A stretch of DNA of 64,000 nt, taken from the NCBI GenBank assembly GCA_963695415.1, contig CAVOGL010000006.1, positions 1 to 64,000 of the forward strand. The letters run 5' to 3'. The notes beneath the pieces are model-generated. The model had not been told where the DNA came from and searched no databases. It saw only the letters and a program-made list of their open reading frames with translations. This document shows positions 1-9,096 of the stretch, piece by piece (the stretch's first letter is position 1; the number at the start of each line of letters is the position of its first letter). The DNA is from CAVXWV01 sp963695415 (lineage in GTDB: Bacteria > Chloroflexota > Anaerolineae > Anaerolineales > UBA4823). Made by a program: the position numbers and the translations under genes.

Positions 1-138
1 TATTGTACAACAAATATTTTGAAATACAGGGGAATTGCCGGATTTGTGCGGTTTTAGACGACTTGGGATTAAGGGTGGGGGACAGGGGTTACGAAAGCCA
101 TCTTACAAAGGCGATGTCTCAACATGGGTTGACAGGAC

Positions 139-144
139 TATAAT
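139..144 (+). promoter_or_regulatory. Possible -10 box upstream of the DUF2252 gene
   Basis: A perfect TATAAT lies 41 bases before the chosen start codon at 185. A TTGACA at 129-134 is too close to be its -35 box. The assignment rests on the hexamer alone. Confidence 0.3.
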
Positions 145-184
145 TACGGATTGTTTACATATTTGTCCAATCGAGGAAAACAGG

Positions 185-1662
185 ATGACACAGAAGAAGA
201 AACCAACCAAGCCAGTGCCTGCAGAGCAGGTGCCTGCAGTGCAGGTGCCTGCAGAGGAAAATGAAGATTCCATTTATTCGAACCATCTCCCTCAAACGCA
301 CACGCTCAAGCTGGAGGAACGTTACACCATGGGGAGGAAACTGCGCGAACAGGCACCGCGCAAGACCCAGGCAGTGTGGAACCCTCCGGCAGACCGACCA
401 GATCCGGTGGATTTGTTGATCGCGAACAGCCGGGGCAGGATGGAAAACCTGATCCCGATCCGTTACGGGCGCATGTCAGCCAGCCCGTTCGCCTTTTACC
501 GGGGAGCTGCGGCAATCATGGCTTCTGATTTGGCGCACACTGCCTCCAGCGGATTGAGGATCGTGATCTGCGGTGACTGCCACCTGCTCAACTTTGGCGG
601 TTTCGCCACCACCGAACGCAAGCTGATCTTCGACATCAACGATTTCGACGAGGTCTCCATCGCCCCCTGGGAGTGGGATGTGAAACGTTTGAGCGCCAGT
701 TTTGTGATTGCCGGGCGCTCCAATGGGCTGAAGGAAACGGACAGCCGCGAGGCCGCCATGACGGCAGCGCAGAGCTACCGCGAGCACATGGCGGGATATG
801 CCGAGATGAACGTCCTGGATGCCTGGTACGATTCGTTGGACCTGGAGGAGATTATCGCCAATATGCAAAATAAGGATAACCGGCGTTTTTACACGCGGCA
901 AGCTGGAACAGGCTACTGACCAGAGCGCGCGTGAGAAGGAGTTCGCCAAGCTGGCATTCACTTCCGGGGAAAAGCCGCGCATCATCGACCAGCCCCCGCT
1001 GATTTTTCACATGGGTGATGCCCAGGATGGAGAATATCGCCAGTATGTCGAAAAAGATATAAGCAGGTACCTGGAATCACTGGCACCGGAGCGGCGAGTG
1101 CTGCTCAGCCGCTACCACATGATGGACGTAGCCAGGAAGGTGGTCGGGGTGGGGAGCGTGGGCACCTTCTGCGGGATCGCCCTTTTCATGTCGGGGGAGG
1201 GAGACTTCGATTTTCCTGCAGTACAAGCAGGCAGTTCCGTCGGTTCTGGAAGCGTACACCGGCGCAAGCCCTTACCAGAATCACGGGCAGCGCGTGGTGG
1301 TGGGGCAGCGCTTGATGCAGGCTGCCAGCGATTTCCTTTTGGGCTGGTACACCGGAACCGGCAAATACGGGTACCATTATTATGTGCGCCAGCTCAGAGA
1401 CGCCAAGATCAAACCGGTGGTGGAGATCATGGGTGCAGCGGAGCTGAAAGGATACGCCAACCTGTGCGGGAGAGCGCTGGCACGCGCGCATGCGCGTTCA
1501 GGTGATGCAGCCGTGCTGGCAAGTTACCTGGGAAAGAGCGCTGCGTTCGACGAGGCAGTGGCGGATTTTAGCGCGGCGTATGCGGACCAGAACGAGCGCG
1601 ACCATGCCGTGCTGCTGGAGGCGATCCGCAACGGGCGTGTTGAAGCGAGGATGGAAGAGTGA
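185..1662 (+). pseudogene. DUF2252 family protein, interrupted by two frameshifts
   Basis: Reading across three frames rebuilds a protein of about 490 residues, the normal length for DUF2252, a family of unknown function with a kinase-like fold. The first part carries GDCHLLNFG and INDFDE, which resemble the catalytic loop and metal-binding segments of aminoglycoside-kinase folds; the last part carries GQRLMQAASDFLLGW. The chosen start is ATG 185, preceded by GAGGAAAA at 173; an upstream in-frame ATG at 35 would add unconserved residues. The frame shifts by one extra base near 899 (CGG-C-AAG) and again near 1212-1217 (TTT-C-CTG). Removing one base at each point restores the family sequence, so sequencing error is as likely as true inactivation. 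The N-terminus has a short PAEQVPAVQVPAE repeat. No clear operon partner. Confidence 0.8.
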
Positions 1663-1854
1663 AAAGAAGCGTTAAGTATTTAATGGGGATCACGCAGAGC
1701 TCGCAGGGGACGCGGAGAGTTTTAGCATCAAAAATATCATCCCGGATGAGGAGATGAGGAAAATATCTTGCAGAACTCTGCTCATATGGGGTAATGAAGC
1801 CGGGGTGAGTTTGTGTAAGATGGGGGAGGTGAATGGGCTGTATGGGCTAATGGT

Positions 1855-2847
1855 ATGTGGAGTGGCAGCGTGACAGCGGATGAGGGTGATTATTTGAAGT
1901 GGCTGAGGGGGCGTGTGGGGAAGACGAGAGTGCCGCTGGCATATACCTGTGTGGCGCTCTTTGATGCATCGGGAAGAGTGCTGCTGCAGCGCAGGGCAGA
2001 TTTCAAAACCTGGGGGCTGCCGGGGGGCGTGCTTGAATTGGGCGAGAGCCTGGAGGAGTGCGCCCGGCGGGAGCTGATGGAAGAGTCCGGGCTGAGGGCG
2101 GGGGCGCTGAGATTGGTGGGCGTCTACACTGACCCGGCGTGGAGCGTGACCTACCCAAACGGTGACCAGGTGCAGCAGTTCACGACGTGCTTTGCCGGGG
2201 AACTGGCGGGGGGCGAGGCGCGGGTGGACGGTGAGGAGACGCTGGAGCAGGGATTTTTCTCACCAGATGAGACCGGGGGGTTGGAGATGGCGGATTACTA
2301 CCGCACCATGCTGGAGGATGCCTGCGCGGGGAGGACAGGCGCGTTCACCCCACCAAGACGGGAACAAACGCTGGTAGCGCAGATCGCGACCGTGCGCAGC
2401 TTTGTGGGCTCAGCGGCGATCATCGCCGCGGGTGCGACGGCGGTGGTGCGCGATGAGACGGGCAGGCTGTTGATGGGCAGGCGGTTGGACGATGGCAACT
2501 GGGATTTCCCAGGCGGGTTCCTGGATATGGGCGAAAACGTGGCACACACGGCGGTGCGCGAGGCGATGGAGGAGACCGGGCTGGAGGTGGAGCTGGCGCG
2601 CATGCTGGGTATCCACGCCCCGGTGGAGGTGTGGACCTACCCGAACGGCGACCAGGTTCGCTTTGTGGACGTGGTATTCCTGGCGAAGGCGACCGGGGGC
2701 AGGCTCAAGAGCGACGGGGTGGAGACGGGGCAATTGGCGTGGTTTACGCCGGAGGAGGTGGCGGAGCAGCAGGCGGCGCCTTTTGTGGTTCGGCGCAACC
2801 GGGCGGTGGTGGAGGGATTGAGGCGGGAGGTACTTTTTCTGGTGTGA
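1855..2847 (+). CDS. Double-Nudix hydrolase (two fused Nudix domains)
   Basis: The 330-residue protein contains two complete Nudix boxes (GX5EX7REUXEEXGU): one at about residues 57-80 starting GGVLELGESLEE, the other at about 220-242 starting GGFLDMGENVAH. Each half also contains the phrase YPNGDQV after its box, so the protein arose by duplication of one Nudix domain. Nudix enzymes cleave nucleoside diphosphates linked to another group; the exact substrate cannot be told from the sequence. Both catalytic boxes look intact, unlike many duplicated Nudix proteins in which one copy decays. ATG 1855 is used, but a strong GGGGAGG at 1823 lies too far upstream, so the true start may be a few codons different. 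Confidence 0.88.
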   Translation: MWSGSVTADEGDYLKWLRGRVGKTRVPLAYTCVALFDASGRVLLQRRADFKTWGLPGGVLELGESLEECARRELMEESGLRAGALRLVGVYTDPAWSVTYPNGDQVQQFTTCFAGELAGGEARVDGEETLEQGFFSPDETGGLEMADYYRTMLEDACAGRTGAFTPPRREQTLVAQIATVRSFVGSAAIIAAGATAVVRDETGRLLMGRRLDDGNWDFPGGFLDMGENVAHTAVREAMEETGLEVELARMLGIHAPVEVWTYPNGDQVRFVDVVFLAKATGGRLKSDGVETGQLAWFTPEEVAEQQAAPFVVRRNRAVVEGLRREVLFLV

Positions 2848-2856
2848 TGGACAGTT

Positions 2857-2983
2857 GGATGTTTGGAGGTTTGTCATCCCGACGAAGGAGGGATCCCTGC
2901 GGTTTCCATCCAGGTGCCTCCTACGCAGGCATCGATGGATTGAGTCCTGAGGGATTCCTCACTCCGTTCGGAATGACGGGAAG
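2857..2983. repeat. Palindromic MITE/REP-like element, copy 1
   Basis: The 5' arm beginning GTCATCCCGACGAAGGAGGG (2873) is nearly complementary to the 3' arm ending CGTTCGGAATGAC (2977), so the element can fold into a long imperfect hairpin. A second copy follows at 3023-3150 in the same orientation. No transposase is present. Confidence 0.8.
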
Positions 2984-3022
2984 GGGTCCGGGATGGCAGG
3001 AGGGTGGTTGGGATGACATTCT

Positions 3023-3150
3023 GGATGTTTGGAGGTTTGTCATCCCGACGAAGGAGGGATCCCTGCGGTTTCCATCCAGGTGACTCCGATGCAGGTATCG
3101 ATGGATTGAGTTCCTGAGGGATTCCTCACTCCGTTCGGAATGACGGGAAG
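3023..3150. repeat. Palindromic MITE/REP-like element, copy 2
   Basis: Direct copy of the element at 2857-2983 with a few substitutions (for example TGACTCCGATGCAGGTAT in place of TGCCTCCTACGCAGGCAT). The copies are offset by 166 bases, which suggests tandem duplication of the element with its flank. Confidence 0.8.
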
Positions 3151-3190
3151 GAGTACGGAGTAACAGGAGGAGGGGGTTTGGGATGAAAAA

Positions 3191-3325
3191 TCCTTGCGCT
3201 TCTGCGTAAGAGCTTAATCCTTGCGCTTCTGGGTAAGAGCTTAATCCTAGCGCTTCTGCGTAAGAGGTTAGTCCTTACGCTTCTGCGTAAGAGCTTAATC
3301 CTTACGCTTCTGCGTAAGAGGTTAG
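3191..3325. repeat. Five 27-bp tandem repeats, each a small hairpin
   Basis: Five units start at 3191, 3218, 3245, 3272 and 3299, with a partial sixth from 3326. Most units contain CTTACGC-TTCT-GCGTAAG or a one-base variant, a 7-bp stem with a four-base loop. The array runs into the 3' end of the activase gene, so the gene's last codons and stop at 3322 lie in repeat sequence. It may act as a stacked terminator for the minus-strand transcript. Confidence 0.9.
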
Positions 3326-4236
3326 TCCTTACGCACCTTTACCTGAGTATTCGCCTGCACCATTTCCAGCCACTCCCGGGTCTGTGTTTCTTCCGGGATG
3401 CCGATGCCCTGCAGTATGAGCTCTTTCCCCAGCCGGTTGGTTTTCGAGTTCCCCAGTGGGTGGTAAGGCAGGATGTTGATCTCCACCACATTCTCCAGCT
3501 TGTTGGCAAACGCGGCGATTTTCTCGAAGTGCTCGCGCCGGTCGTTCAACCCTGGGATGATTGGGCAGCGGATCATCGTCCTCGCTCCTGCCCGGTCCAG
3601 CTTTACCAGGTTGCTTGCCAGCAGATCGTTGGACACGCCGGTGTATTTCAGGTGCAGTTCAGGATCGGTCTCCTTGATGTCGTACAGGAAAAGGTCCACG
3701 TAAGGAAGGATCTCGGCGTAGCGGTTCCACGAGCTGCAGCCGGAGGTCTCGATGCACGTGTGCAGCCCCTCATCTTTCGCTGCCACCAGCAGCGCTTTAG
3801 AAAAATCGAACTGCTGCATCGGTTCTCCGCCCGAAAGCGTCATCCCTCCGCCGGAGTTCTGGTAAAAGACCCGGTCCTTGATCACCTCGGCGATCACCTC
3901 CGTGACCGTCATCTCCTTCCCCGCCACTTCCAACGCCCACACGTAGCACTCCAGCGTGCATTCGGCGCACTGGATGCACTCGCTGCGGTCGTAGATGTGC
4001 ACACCCTCGACGAAGCTGTGCCCATCGTGCTCGCACACGCTCTCGCAGTAGCGGCAGCCGATACACTTCTCCGGCGAGAAGAAGATCTCCGGGTGGGGGT
4101 CCTGGCTTTCCGGGTTGTGGCACCACAGGCAGCTTAACGGGCAGCCCTTCAAAAAAACGGTGGTCCGGATCCCGGGACCATCGTGGATGGCGAAACGTTG
4201 GATGTCAAAAACGATACCGCTAAGATTTTTACCCAT
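3322..4236 (-). CDS. Glycyl-radical enzyme activating protein (radical SAM)
   Basis: This enzyme uses S-adenosylmethionine and an iron-sulfur cluster to install the glycyl radical on its partner. The radical-SAM motif CPLSCLWC is near residue 32. It is followed by a ferredoxin-like insert with two more Cys clusters (CIGCRYCESVC and CIQCAECTLEC), as in activases of the non-PFL glycyl-radical enzymes. The SAM-binding segment LSGGEPMQQ is also present. The length of about 304 residues is typical. ATG 4236 is preferred over the TTG at 4245. It lies 23 bases downstream of the glycyl-radical enzyme gene and is surely co-transcribed with it. The 3' end merges with a 27-bp tandem repeat array. Confidence 0.93.
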   Translation of the reverse strand: MGKNLSGIVFDIQRFAIHDGPGIRTTVFLKGCPLSCLWCHNPESQDPHPEIFFSPEKCIGCRYCESVCEHDGHSFVEGVHIYDRSECIQCAECTLECYVWALEVAGKEMTVTEVIAEVIKDRVFYQNSGGGMTLSGGEPMQQFDFSKALLVAAKDEGLHTCIETSGCSSWNRYAEILPYVDLFLYDIKETDPELHLKYTGVSNDLLASNLVKLDRAGARTMIRCPIIPGLNDRREHFEKIAAFANKLENVVEINILPYHPLGNSKTNRLGKELILQGIGIPEETQTREWLEMVQANTQVKVRKD

Positions 4237-4259
4237 AAGCACCAATTTTACTGCAAAGA

Positions 4260-6423
4260 TCAGATCTTCTCGTATTCTGTGCGCAGGATCACTTCCGCCT
4301 GCATCTCCGGCGTCAGCCGTGTGAAATAATCGGTGTAGCCGCCGATGCGCACCACCAGGTCTTTATACTGGTCGGGATGTGCCTGCGCCTGCCTCAGCAC
4401 CGCCGCGTCCACCACGTTCACCTGTGTCTCGAACCCGCCTCGCTTAAGGAAGGTCAGCACCAGGTCCAGCAGCCGCTGCCGGGATTCCGCCGTGCGGAAA
4501 AGCGAAGCGCTGAATTTCATGTTGAATGCCGCCCCCCCGATCAGCGGAGCTGCGTCCCAGCTGGTCACCGAGAGCACTGCCGCTGTTGGTCCGGTGCGCT
4601 CCCTGCCCTGCGCTCCGCCGCAGCCATCCGCAAAGGGGAAACCTGCCCGCCGTCCATCCGGCGTCGCCCCGCACAGCCGCCCCAGATGCTCGTGCATCAC
4701 CCAGCAGAACGCCCCCGGCACGAACGGGCTCCCGTCCGGCGCCATGCTGCCCCTGGCGCACTCGGCACGCACGAACTCGACCGTTCGCCTCACCAGCTCA
4801 TCCACCTCACCCCGGTCGTTGCCGTATTTCGGGTAGGCGTTCATGAGGCGCTGCTGCACCACCGCGTGACCCTCGAAATTGTCATCCAGCACACGCTGCA
4901 GCTCAGGCAGGGTCATTCGCCCCAGCCGGTACACCTCTTCGTTGATCACGTACAGCCCGTCTGCCAGGTTTGCCAAACCGACGAACGAGCACTCCACCCA
5001 GTTATACTTCGCCCCGCCGCGGTCGATATCCAGCCCCCGGGCGATGCAGTCCCGCGTGAAGACGCTCTGCAGCGGCTTGCCGCCGTGATGTGCCCGTTGG
5101 TGCCGGTTATGGTTCTCAGCCTCCACCGCCGCGGCGATGTGCCCCGCTAACCGCTGCTGGTAGCGCCCCACAAACTCGTCGAAGGTTGCTGCGGCGCCAT
5201 CCTCCACCTGTTCCTGGATCTCGTCCAGCAGGATCTGGTTGATCGAAAAATAGGGCGACGCCACCCACACGTTGCTCGAGCCCACCGGCGTGATCTCCAC
5301 GCAGGTCGAGTTGATGTAGTCCCACGACTCTTCCGCCGGCACCCCGTACATGCGCAAGCCCTGCTGGATGGTTTCGTCGCCGAAAAATGCCGGGTTGGCG
5401 CACCCCTCGGCGATGATCTCCACCGCCAGCCTGCTCAGAGAGTTCCGGCGTTCCCTCGTGCCAGCACACCCCCACCGTGGGGTAGACCAGCCTGGTGCGC
5501 CTCAGCGCTTCCAGGCACAGGTAGGATACCGGGTTGGTCAGGTCTTTACCGGTACTCCCCCTCCCCCCGACCATCACAGAAACCGCCAGCCCATCGGGCA
5601 CGCTTTCGTTGATCAGGATGTAATAGCTCTCCACCAGCAGCAGGGCGAATTCGGGCGCCAGCCTGCCTGCGTTGATGTCATCCAGGTAGAATTTCCCCAG
5701 GATGCGGTCCAGGTGCCCCGGAACGACCAGCGCTGCCCGGTCCGCCCACTGCACCCCCAGGTTCACCAGCCAGGTGAGCTGCATCGCCTCCCAAAAAGTC
5801 TCCGGTGCATGGTGCGCAATCTTCCGGCAGTTAACCGCCATCTGGCGCAGTTCACCTGCTCTGTTCTCGTTATGCGCCTGGTGTCCTTTCAGCAAGTTGA
5901 GCTCGTTTTCTGCGCTCTCAGCGGCATTTTCACAGAAGCGTGTCAGCCCTTCCAGCGCGTCCAGGAAGGATTGGTACACCTCATACGCCGCCGTATCCGA
6001 GTTATCTCGCAGCGTCAGGATCCTCAGGCGCAGCCCGTCGATCCCCACCGCCAGCAGCTCGCTCAGGTCCAGCTGGCAGTGCCCTGTCTGCCCCGGCAGC
6101 TGCAGGTGTGGGTACGCTTCTCGCAGCGCCTCAGCCGCCGCAGCCCGTTCCTGCTTCCAATCCTCGCGGTCCTGGCACGGTCGCCCGACCAGGATCTCGT
6201 CCTCGTCCAGAGCGAAACGGAAGCTTGACAGCAAATCCCGCGTCAGCAGACCGCGCCGGATCGTCCACGATGCCATCCCCTCACTCGCCTTCAGCGAGAG
6301 CAGACTCACCCGGGCGTCTCCGTCCCAGGGCACCGCCCCGGTTTTGCGCGCCAGGCATCGTTCCCGCAGGCGCAGCGTGCGCCCGTCGAGCAACTCATTC
6401 CGGATCACCGGCATCTCGTCCAT
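4260..6423 (-). CDS. Glycyl-radical enzyme (PFL/dehydratase-like), one frameshift
   Basis: Two frames join into a protein of about 720 residues. The first part has PFL-domain features (TWLVNLGVQWADR, GGRGSTGKDLTNP). The second carries the active-site loop NSTCVEITPVGSSN and the C-terminal glycyl-radical motif VRIGGYTDYF. Cys-Val-Glu places it with eliminating enzymes such as glycerol, diol or choline lyases rather than true pyruvate formate-lyase, but the substrate is unknown. At 720 residues it is shorter than the usual 780-850. The frame changes by one extra base near 5435-5443 (GAA-CTC-T-CTG on the coding strand); correcting it gives ELLSRLAVEIIAEG, as expected. The start ATG 6423 follows a GAGGG. 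The activase gene follows directly. Confidence 0.87.
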
Positions 6424-6514
6424 CAAAATCCCTCAGACATAATCCATGTCATCATATTGCCAGTATAACGTTATCCGCCTAATCCTGCCACCCTGAAATG
6501 ACCACCTTGAAATA

Positions 6515-6617
6515 ACCACTAAAGTGGTAACTACAAATCATCCTCTCAAAACCCGTAGTAGCCGTAGTAGCGACTTCAGTCGCTATATCTACGCTCGTTC
6601 AAAACCACTAAAGTGGT
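6515..6617. repeat. Cluster of three small palindromes (REP-like)
   Basis: ACCACTAAAGTGGT occurs at 6515-6528 and 6604-6617, each followed by (T)ACTACAAATCATCC. Between them lies GCGACTTCAGTCGC at 6570-6583, preceded by GTAGTA. The same type, with TTACTAC attached, recurs at 17070-17090. They fill most of the intergenic region between two divergent genes. Confidence 0.75.
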
Positions 6618-6677
6618 TACTACAAATCATCCAATGTAATCTAATGAAATTTTGATTTCCTGTCCTGGCGAACAGGG

Positions 6678-6683
6678 TAAAAT
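6678..6683 (+). promoter_or_regulatory. -10 box giving a leaderless start for the SpoIIE gene
   Basis: TAAAAT in the context GGTAAAATC ends six bases before ATG 6690, so transcription would begin at or next to the start codon. There is no Shine-Dalgarno sequence. Similar boxes stand before 20952, 61024 and 63985. Confidence 0.5.
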
Positions 6684-6689
6684 CAGAGC

Positions 6690-8084
6690 ATGCCTGTCAT
6701 AAACCAACTCACCCCGGAGACCAAAGTCGAACTGCTGATGCAGATGTCGCTGTGCGTGCAGAACTCATTCGACCTGGATGATGTCCTGGAGAGCCTGCTC
6801 GATTCGATCCGGCGCATCCTCGCCTACGACGCTGCAGGGATCTTCGTGCTGGACAATGACGAAATCGCTTTCCCGACACGCTCGCAGAGCCAGGTGATCG
6901 CCAGCGTAGCGATGCGCGGGTTCGAGAAGCGCCCCGTAGAACTGGATCCCATGTTGACCGAAGGCAAAGGCATCATTGGTATGGTGATCGCCACAGGCGA
7001 GAGCGTCGTGCTGCCGGACGTGCGCGACAACCCGCTCTATGTAGAGGGGAGGGCACAAACCCTTTCAGAAATTACCGTGCCACTGGTTTCGAATGGCAGG
7101 GTGATCGGCGCGCTGAACCTGGAGAGTGACAATCCCGGCGCTTTCGACGACACAGACCTTGAGCCCCTGCGCTTTTTTGCCGAAGCGGCAGTGATCTCGA
7201 TCGAAAAAGCGCTGCTGCACCACCAGTTGCTCAGATCACAACAGATCGAAAACCAGCTAAATACGGCGAAGGAAGTACAGGCTCGCCTTTTACCGCCTGG
7301 AGCGCCCAATATCCCCGGATATGACATCGAGGGGATCTGCATCCCCACCTTCGCCATCGGCGGTGATTATTATGATTACCTGGCACTCGGCGAGGGGCGC
7401 ATCGGGGTGGTGATCGCGGACGTTTCCGGCGACGGCATCCCGGCTGCCCTGGTGATGTCCGCCTTCAGGGCGCTGCTGCGCTCGCAGGCAGGCAGGGTGG
7501 CGGGGCTGCAGACGCGGCGCATCGACGGATCCAAAACGATCACGGCGCGCAAGCAGGCGAGCCCTTCGCGTTTCATCAGCCGCATCAACCGCATGCTGCC
7601 AGACATCTCGGGGCAGCAGATGTTCGTAACGGCGATCTTCGGTGTGCTGCACCCCTCGCGGGGCGATTTCCTGTTCACCGTGTGCGGGCACCCACCGCCG
7701 GTTTACAGCCAGGTGGGACGCAAGCCGAAACTGCTGCGCAGCGATGGCACGGCGCTGGGCGTGATCCGCAAGGCGCGCTACCGCACCCAAAAAGTCGAGA
7801 TGGAGGTTGGAGACCTGCTGGTGATATACACCGACGGAGTGATGGAATTAGAAAATCTAACAGGCGAGCCATATGGTCTGGAACGCCTGCTGGACTGTGT
7901 GGAAAAGAACTCGGAAAAAACCTCAAAGGCGGTCCTGGCTGCAATCGTCGATGATGTGCAGGCTTTTACGGGTCTGACAGCTTTCCCGGATGATTTCACC
8001 CTGATTGTGCTGCGCCGGCTGGAGCCGCCAATAGATCACCCCAAAGGTCACCGCTACCAGCGGGTGATCGATTACGTGGCTTGA
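6690..8084 (+). CDS. GAF-SpoIIE serine phosphatase (PP2C type)
   Basis: The 464-residue protein has an N-terminal GAF sensor domain (about 15-180) and a C-terminal SpoIIE/PP2C phosphatase domain (about 195-450). The metal-binding motifs are present: GGDYYDY, IADVSGDGIPAAL, YTDGVME and PDDFTLIVL. Such proteins dephosphorylate anti-sigma-factor antagonists or related partners in response to a small ligand or redox signal bound by GAF. It has no membrane segment, so it acts in the cytoplasm. No partner switch genes are adjacent. It is transcribed alone, apparently as a leaderless mRNA, and ends at a perfect palindrome shared with the convergent exporter gene. Confidence 0.92.
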   Translation: MPVINQLTPETKVELLMQMSLCVQNSFDLDDVLESLLDSIRRILAYDAAGIFVLDNDEIAFPTRSQSQVIASVAMRGFEKRPVELDPMLTEGKGIIGMVIATGESVVLPDVRDNPLYVEGRAQTLSEITVPLVSNGRVIGALNLESDNPGAFDDTDLEPLRFFAEAAVISIEKALLHHQLLRSQQIENQLNTAKEVQARLLPPGAPNIPGYDIEGICIPTFAIGGDYYDYLALGEGRIGVVIADVSGDGIPAALVMSAFRALLRSQAGRVAGLQTRRIDGSKTITARKQASPSRFISRINRMLPDISGQQMFVTAIFGVLHPSRGDFLFTVCGHPPPVYSQVGRKPKLLRSDGTALGVIRKARYRTQKVEMEVGDLLVIYTDGVMELENLTGEPYGLERLLDCVEKNSEKTSKAVLAAIVDDVQAFTGLTAFPDDFTLIVLRRLEPPIDHPKGHRYQRVIDYVA

Positions 8085-8102
8085 AATAGATGAGAATCTG
8101 CC

Positions 8103-8135
8103 AAGTGCAAGGCACTTTGAAAGTGCCTTGCACTT
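8103..8135. terminator. Perfect palindrome between convergent genes (bidirectional terminator/REP)
   Basis: AAGTGCAAGGCACTT and AAGTGCCTTGCACTT form 15-bp arms around a 3-base spacer. The element lies between convergent stops at 8084 and 8140. A close relative is at 31588-31620. Confidence 0.75.
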
Positions 8136-8139
8136 GAGT

Positions 8140-9096
8140 TTAAGTGGTGGTTTCCACTTCCTCGGAGATGACCAACCGCCGCCTATACCTGCCCAGCCGG
8201 GATGTGTTGATCAATATCACGGAGCTGATGATCACCGCGGCGGCGAGCAGCATGCGTGCGTTCAGCTCCTCATCGAGGATCAAGTACCCGAGCAGTACCG
8301 CTATTAACGGGTTGACGTAAGCGTAGGTGGAGACCAGGGGTGTGGGGGCAACACGCAGCAGCCAGGTGTAGGCAGAAAAACCGATGATGGCGCCGAACAC
8401 CACCAGGTAGGCAAGCGCCAGGAGCGAGCGTGTGGAAAATGTGGCGATCGTTATCTGCGACCATTCCCCGGTAATGGTGGCAACGAGCAGAAGCGCAGCG
8501 CCACCGACGAGCATTTCCATGCCGGTGCCCAATAAGGGGGAGGCGGGAAGCTGGGCGCCGCGGTTGTAGATCGATCCCGCAGCCCAGAAGACGGCAGCGA
8601 GAAGAAGCACCACCACGCCGTAAAGGTCCAGGTCACCCGTGCCGCCAAAGAGGCGCGCCGGACCGATGAGGATGAAGATACCCAGCAGCCCGACCACCAC
8701 TCCCGCGACCGTACCGCGGGAAGGGAGAATACGGTCTTTCGGGCGCAGTGCGTCGATGACGACCAGCCACAATGGGGTGGTGGCGACAACGAGGGCAGCG
8801 ATGCTGGAAGACAGGCGCGTCTCCGCCCAGACCACCCCACCATTACCTCCGAGGAGCAAGAAGAGCCCGATGATGGCTGCGGAACGCCAGTGGACAGGAC
8901 GCGGCGCGGCGTCTCGGGCGATGAGCCTGCGCCAGGTATAAATGATGACCCCGGCGACCAGGAATCGCGCCGCCGCCATGAGGAACGGCGGCATGGTCTC
9001 GACGGCGATGCGAATTGCCAGGTAGGTGGAGCCCCAGAATACGTAGATGGCAAGCATGCCCAGCCAGATCTTCCAGGGGGGCGTGCTGCCGCTCAC
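8140..9096 (-). CDS. EamA/DMT-family exporter
   Basis: The 318-residue protein has about ten hydrophobic segments arranged as two EamA repeats, typical of drug/metabolite transporters (YedA/RhaT type). The opening WLGMLAIYVFWGSTYLAIRI is characteristic of the family. It probably exports a metabolite or amino acid across the cytoplasmic membrane; the substrate is not predictable. The start is GTG 9096, overlapping the stop of the upstream Ada-like gene by four bases (GTGA), so the two are translationally coupled. The coupling to a DNA-alkylation repair regulator suggests co-regulation, not necessarily a shared function. Confidence 0.9.
   Translation of the reverse strand: MSGSTPPWKIWLGMLAIYVFWGSTYLAIRIAVETMPPFLMAAARFLVAGVIIYTWRRLIARDAAPRPVHWRSAAIIGLFLLLGGNGGVVWAETRLSSSIAALVVATTPLWLVVIDALRPKDRILPSRGTVAGVVVGLLGIFILIGPARLFGGTGDLDLYGVVVLLLAAVFWAAGSIYNRGAQLPASPLLGTGMEMLVGGAALLLVATITGEWSQITIATFSTRSLLALAYLVVFGAIIGFSAYTWLLRVAPTPLVSTYAYVNPLIAVLLGYLILDEELNARMLLAAAVIISSVILINTSRLGRYRRRLVISEEVETTT

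Noticed and set aside
46..985. Several long minus-strand and alternate-frame readings across DUF2252 and other GC-rich genes
   Set aside because: They mirror conserved genes on the other strand, lack family matches and have no ribosome sites.
3191..3325. CRISPR array
   Set aside because: The 27-bp units are contiguous with no variable spacers, and no cas genes are present.
4377..5150. 257-codon plus-strand gene opposite the glycyl-radical enzyme
   Set aside because: High GC makes stop codons rare there; the residue content (His/Arg/Pro-rich) is not protein-like.
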